Below are positions 60,832 through 64,000 of a stretch of DNA of 64,000 nt, piece by piece. Source of the DNA: Azolla caroliniana. Lineage: Eukaryota > Polypodiophyta. The notes beneath the pieces were generated by a model, which made no database searches, had not been told where the DNA came from, and saw only the letters and a program-made list of their open reading frames with translations. The position numbers and the translations under genes are program-made. Each line of letters begins with the position of its first letter. The stretch's first letter is position 1. The DNA lies in contig JBHGNT010000001.1 in NCBI GenBank assembly GCA_043228905.1, forward strand, positions 35,278,001-35,342,000. The letters run 5' to 3'.

Positions 60832-61259
60832 ATTAGACCAAATGAATAGAGTATATAAGACTTCTGTTTTTACCCAAATATTGAAATATAACAATAATAA
60901 TTGTTTTGCTTTCCTTTTATTTGCCATGTCTATTTTTATCTTTTGAGACCAAAAACCTAAATTCCGTTATATTACAGCTATAGTGGAGATGGCATAACTT
61001 TCTCTAGGCCATGCAGAAGAAAATTGAAGCTTGCAGTTCGTAAGCAGCATTGCTAGATTCAATTTCAACATGCATGAGATAAAAAGTTTGCCATCTCTAT
61101 TATAGTTCTCTATATAAACACCTGTAAGCTATCAGCCTAAAACAATAAAAATAGAAATGGCAAATAAAAGAAAATGTTAAAACAAAAAATTGCCAGGATG
61201 ACATTTCATTATTTGGAAAAGACAAAACTCTTATATATAACACCTTCACTTGATCTAAT
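60832..61259. repeat. Foldback element, about 185-bp imperfect inverted arms
   Basis: The left arm (60832-61014) matches the reverse complement of the right arm (61072-61259), with a 57-bp loop between. Paired landmarks are attagaccaa/attagatcaa, cttttatttgcca and tagtggagatggca/taatagagatggca. It resembles a foldback MITE or a hairpin locus. It has no coding capacity. Clear terminal duplications were not found. Confidence 0.75.
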
Positions 61260-61329
61260 ATATAATATAAATTTCTTTTTGAGAAAACTCTAAATTATTG
61301 GCCTTGAGAAAAAAATTGAGCATGACCTA

Positions 61330-63410
61330 GATAAAAGTTATCTGTAGAGTCTGTAAAGTCATAAAGACACTTACCTGAATGCCCTTAAAAATGGGTCAAA
61401 TAGAATTTCGGCTATAATGGACTCAAAAGTAAATGTAAGAAATCAAGGATATCAGAAACTATTGTATATGGAATATGCGGAACAGATTTGCAAAACATCA
61501 TGGATGGCAATTGTACAATCAAACCCAGTTGATCAATACACTCTTCAAGCATGGAAAGTAAGAGATCTCACACAAGGAAGGAAACAATGAAGCATATCAT
61601 TGATCGGAGACAGAAAGAAAGAAAGAAAGAAAGATATATTAACGTTTTTTAAGAGGCCAAAATGGCCTATAAGACCAAATAAGAGATTACATCTTAAATA
61701 TCTGACTGTTGCCAAGGATATATGGGATATCCTTAAGCTATTAAATAACCTTATCAATGATTTATCCAAGATCTAAGATTCTTTGGTTATCAATGATACA
61801 TCAATGATGCTTTGGTTACAATGGAGATGAAGGAAGCTTTCCTCACTCATTGGCAGCATTATACAGTTAAGTCCAACATTGCTAAAAATATTCATGCCAA
61901 GATAAATTGCTATTGCAAACTCTCACATCCTCTCTTTTTTCGTAAATCAATGTTTGTTATTAAAACAAGATGATAATACAACCATTGCTATCTTCACTAC
62001 TTCATAAATAGTGATAGTGCAAGGGAAACCCTCTCAAGTGTTGCAAAACTAGATGACATACCTCTGTCTCCTCTTGGGACACCGTCCCCATGCAATATAG
62101 TTGTGAAAATTGCCAAATCAACATAGTTGTGTTGCCCCATGAAGTCCATCAAACAAGAACCCATTTCTCATGGTCCAGTTATACCACATCCCCCAATACC
62201 TAAGGTAGTCAAACACAACCTTATATGATGGTGCGGCCATAGCTGTATCCGCATCAATAAAAACCCACTTAAAAGCTGACAAAATATTTCCTGTTATTGA
62301 TGCCCAAATTTGTGATGTAATCACCCAAATGACTTTAGCAACGGGACATGTAATGATCTGGCATTTTCTTCAACCACCAACTATGGCACGCCAAAGAAAC
62401 ACCTTTGCACAAAATGGAAGATGAGACTGCCATCCTGCATGTAAAACTTTACACCACCACTTTACATGTCGGTAATGTACCATGTAACTTTACATCTCAC
62501 ATGCTCTTGGAGTGCCTTTGTTAGCCTCTGTTGTAACTCAATAAATAATACATTTCTGGATATCATGTTCAAAATCAAGCCATTGGGCAAAAAAAACCCA
62601 TTCAACAAAACTGTCACCGTTGTTGGCATAGTAGCCCATGTCGGAGCCACATTACATCCAAAATTAAAGCCTATGTGGCAGTCCATCTTCATTTAGCTCA
62701 GCTACTATGGAAAGCCGATCACATTCAGTGTCATTGTTGAAAGAAGCAGGCAGATACAAACAGATGGTGCACAAGAAGTTTGTGCTATGAAGGGCAAAAT
62801 TCTTAACCTCGAAACAGTCAGATATTCTCAAGTACCAATTCCCAGTTAAGCCTTTCTGCCTCAAGAAAATAGTCAGCTCATTTTCAATCCCTTGCACTTG
62901 AGAAAAACAATGTCATGCATCAACACGATACACCATATGTGTCAAGGGTAGACAAATCGAAATAAACGAGAGAATGGAGCAAGTTTCTGTCACATCTTGA
63001 GACACGATGAATAAATTGACCATAATGAAAGCAAAAAGTCTAAACAGACATACTTCACAAAAGGATTTAGTGGGAAACTGTAGGTAAGAAGCTGTAGGAG
63101 GGAAACATGTAGAAGCAGCAAAGCAAACAGGAAGAGACACAAAATAAGAAAGATGCAAGTAGCAAAATTGAAACAAAATCTAGTTTCTTTTTTCTGCCCA
63201 GAATATGCATAGGCTAGCCTTTCAAGCATTACATATTTCACTGGTTATGGGACACACCAGGAATCGTTTTTTGTGTCCAGACTTTATGTATAAGCTAAAA
63301 CAACATTTCAAGCATTATATATTTGACTGATTATGGGACATACTAGGAATAGAAAATACTTCATTCGAGCTGAAACATGATTTAATGGCTGAACAGCTTA
63401 ATTGTTTTGG
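61330..63410. other. Intergenic, unidentified ORFs
   Basis: This stretch contains a (GAAA)n run at about 61613-61632. Several 70-90 codon minus-strand ORFs between 62118 and 63241 do not join into a family I know. They could be remnants of a transposon or a decayed gene. Confidence 0.4.
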
Positions 63411-64000
63411 TTCAAGATCAAAAAAATTGTATATATTTCGGTTTGGCTTGGGGGTTTAAGGTTTCGGTTTGAGCTTCTATCAACTTAACAGTTTGAGGCT
63501 TAATCATCTTCAAACCGCAGCTTAAAATGCTTAACAGTTTGGGCACACGTATTTTTGAAATATTCATGGAATATATGTAACATGTAATATGTAATATGTA
63601 ATATGAAGTTTTACCTTTGAACCAATAAATCTTTAAATTTTTAGTTTTCATTTAAGTTTCAAAAAAATCAGTCCTTTCTTGAAAACTTGAGTGTACATCT
63701 GCCAATAATTCGGTTTGAGTCAAAACCGGACCATGAAAACATGGCTTAATGGCTTAATGTTTCATAGAGCTCTTGAACCCTTTGGTTTGAGGCTAAAATT
63801 TCCTCAAACGGTTTACTTTGAATGGTTTCTGTTTAAATAGTTTTGGTGTAAAGGTTTCACCATTTGGTTTAGTTCGGTTTAAGTTTTAAGATTTTTAAAT
63901 GTTTTGGTAAAACAGTTTCAGATTTAGACTCCCGAACCAAAAGCTAGAACATCCACAAATATAAAAATATGAAACTCAACCAGCTTAAAGCCATGTCCTT
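63411..64000. other. GGTTT-rich low-complexity sequence
   Basis: Irregular recurrence of tttcggtttga, ttggtttga, aaacggttt and taacagttt is typical of degenerate intergenic plant repeats. No gene is seen. Confidence 0.5.

Noticed and set aside
62118-63241. Series of minus-strand ORFs as a split gene
   Set aside because: I could not join them with splice signals or match them to a family, so they are listed only as unidentified.

Overview
This is a nuclear plant DNA window, AT-rich between genes. Its coding genes are split by many short GT-AG introns. The gene set is that of a land plant: a 9-cis-epoxycarotenoid dioxygenase (NCED), a KDM3/JMJ25-type JmjC demethylase, a type I MADS-box protein, a long P-class pentatricopeptide repeat (PPR) protein, 4-coumarate:CoA ligase (4CL), the glutaminase subunit of vitamin B6 synthase (PDX2), an FHA/coiled-coil protein and a tail-anchored protein resembling ATG8-interacting proteins. 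I read it as a flowering plant. I cannot name the species from the sequence.

Layout: 0-1.1 kb holds the 5' exons of an RNase H-like gene (minus strand, running off the left edge) with a degenerate tandem array inside it. 1.2-11.3 kb is transposon-rich: SINE-like tandem copies, a GC-rich LTR-like island, two decayed LINE bodies on opposite strands, and three 5'-truncated LINE 3' ends with visible target-site duplications, one nested in another LINE. 11.6-13.6 kb is an intronless NCED. 15.6-20.5 kb is a 14-exon JmjC gene (minus) whose exon lengths sum to a whole number of codons. 21.6-28.9 kb is a mosaic. It holds a truncated duplicate of the PPR gene and its 3' flank, an apparently intact MADS-box gene, a copy of the NCED N-terminal segment, and a broken organellar-type alanyl-tRNA synthetase pseudogene. 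29.2-34.3 kb holds the parental PPR gene. 35.7 kb is a tRNA-Ala(TGC). 39.7-42.4 kb is 4CL, 44.8-49.0 kb is PDX2, and 50.5-57.4 kb is the FHA/coiled-coil gene with a frame break near its 3' end, all on the plus strand. 58.8-59.5 kb is the ATG8-interactor-like gene (minus). The rest is repeat or featureless sequence, including a 430-bp foldback element.

The genes do not form a metabolic cluster. They are ordinary single genes: ABA synthesis, histone demethylation, organelle RNA metabolism, phenylpropanoid activation and vitamin B6 synthesis. The unusual content is the history of local duplication and gene-fragment capture at 21.6-34 kb, the readable retrotransposon insertion record at 3.4-10 kb, and several genes or pseudogenes that simple ORF calling hides. 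I found no evidence of a novel defence or mobile system. Exon boundaries come from reading splice consensus and protein-family conservation by eye.
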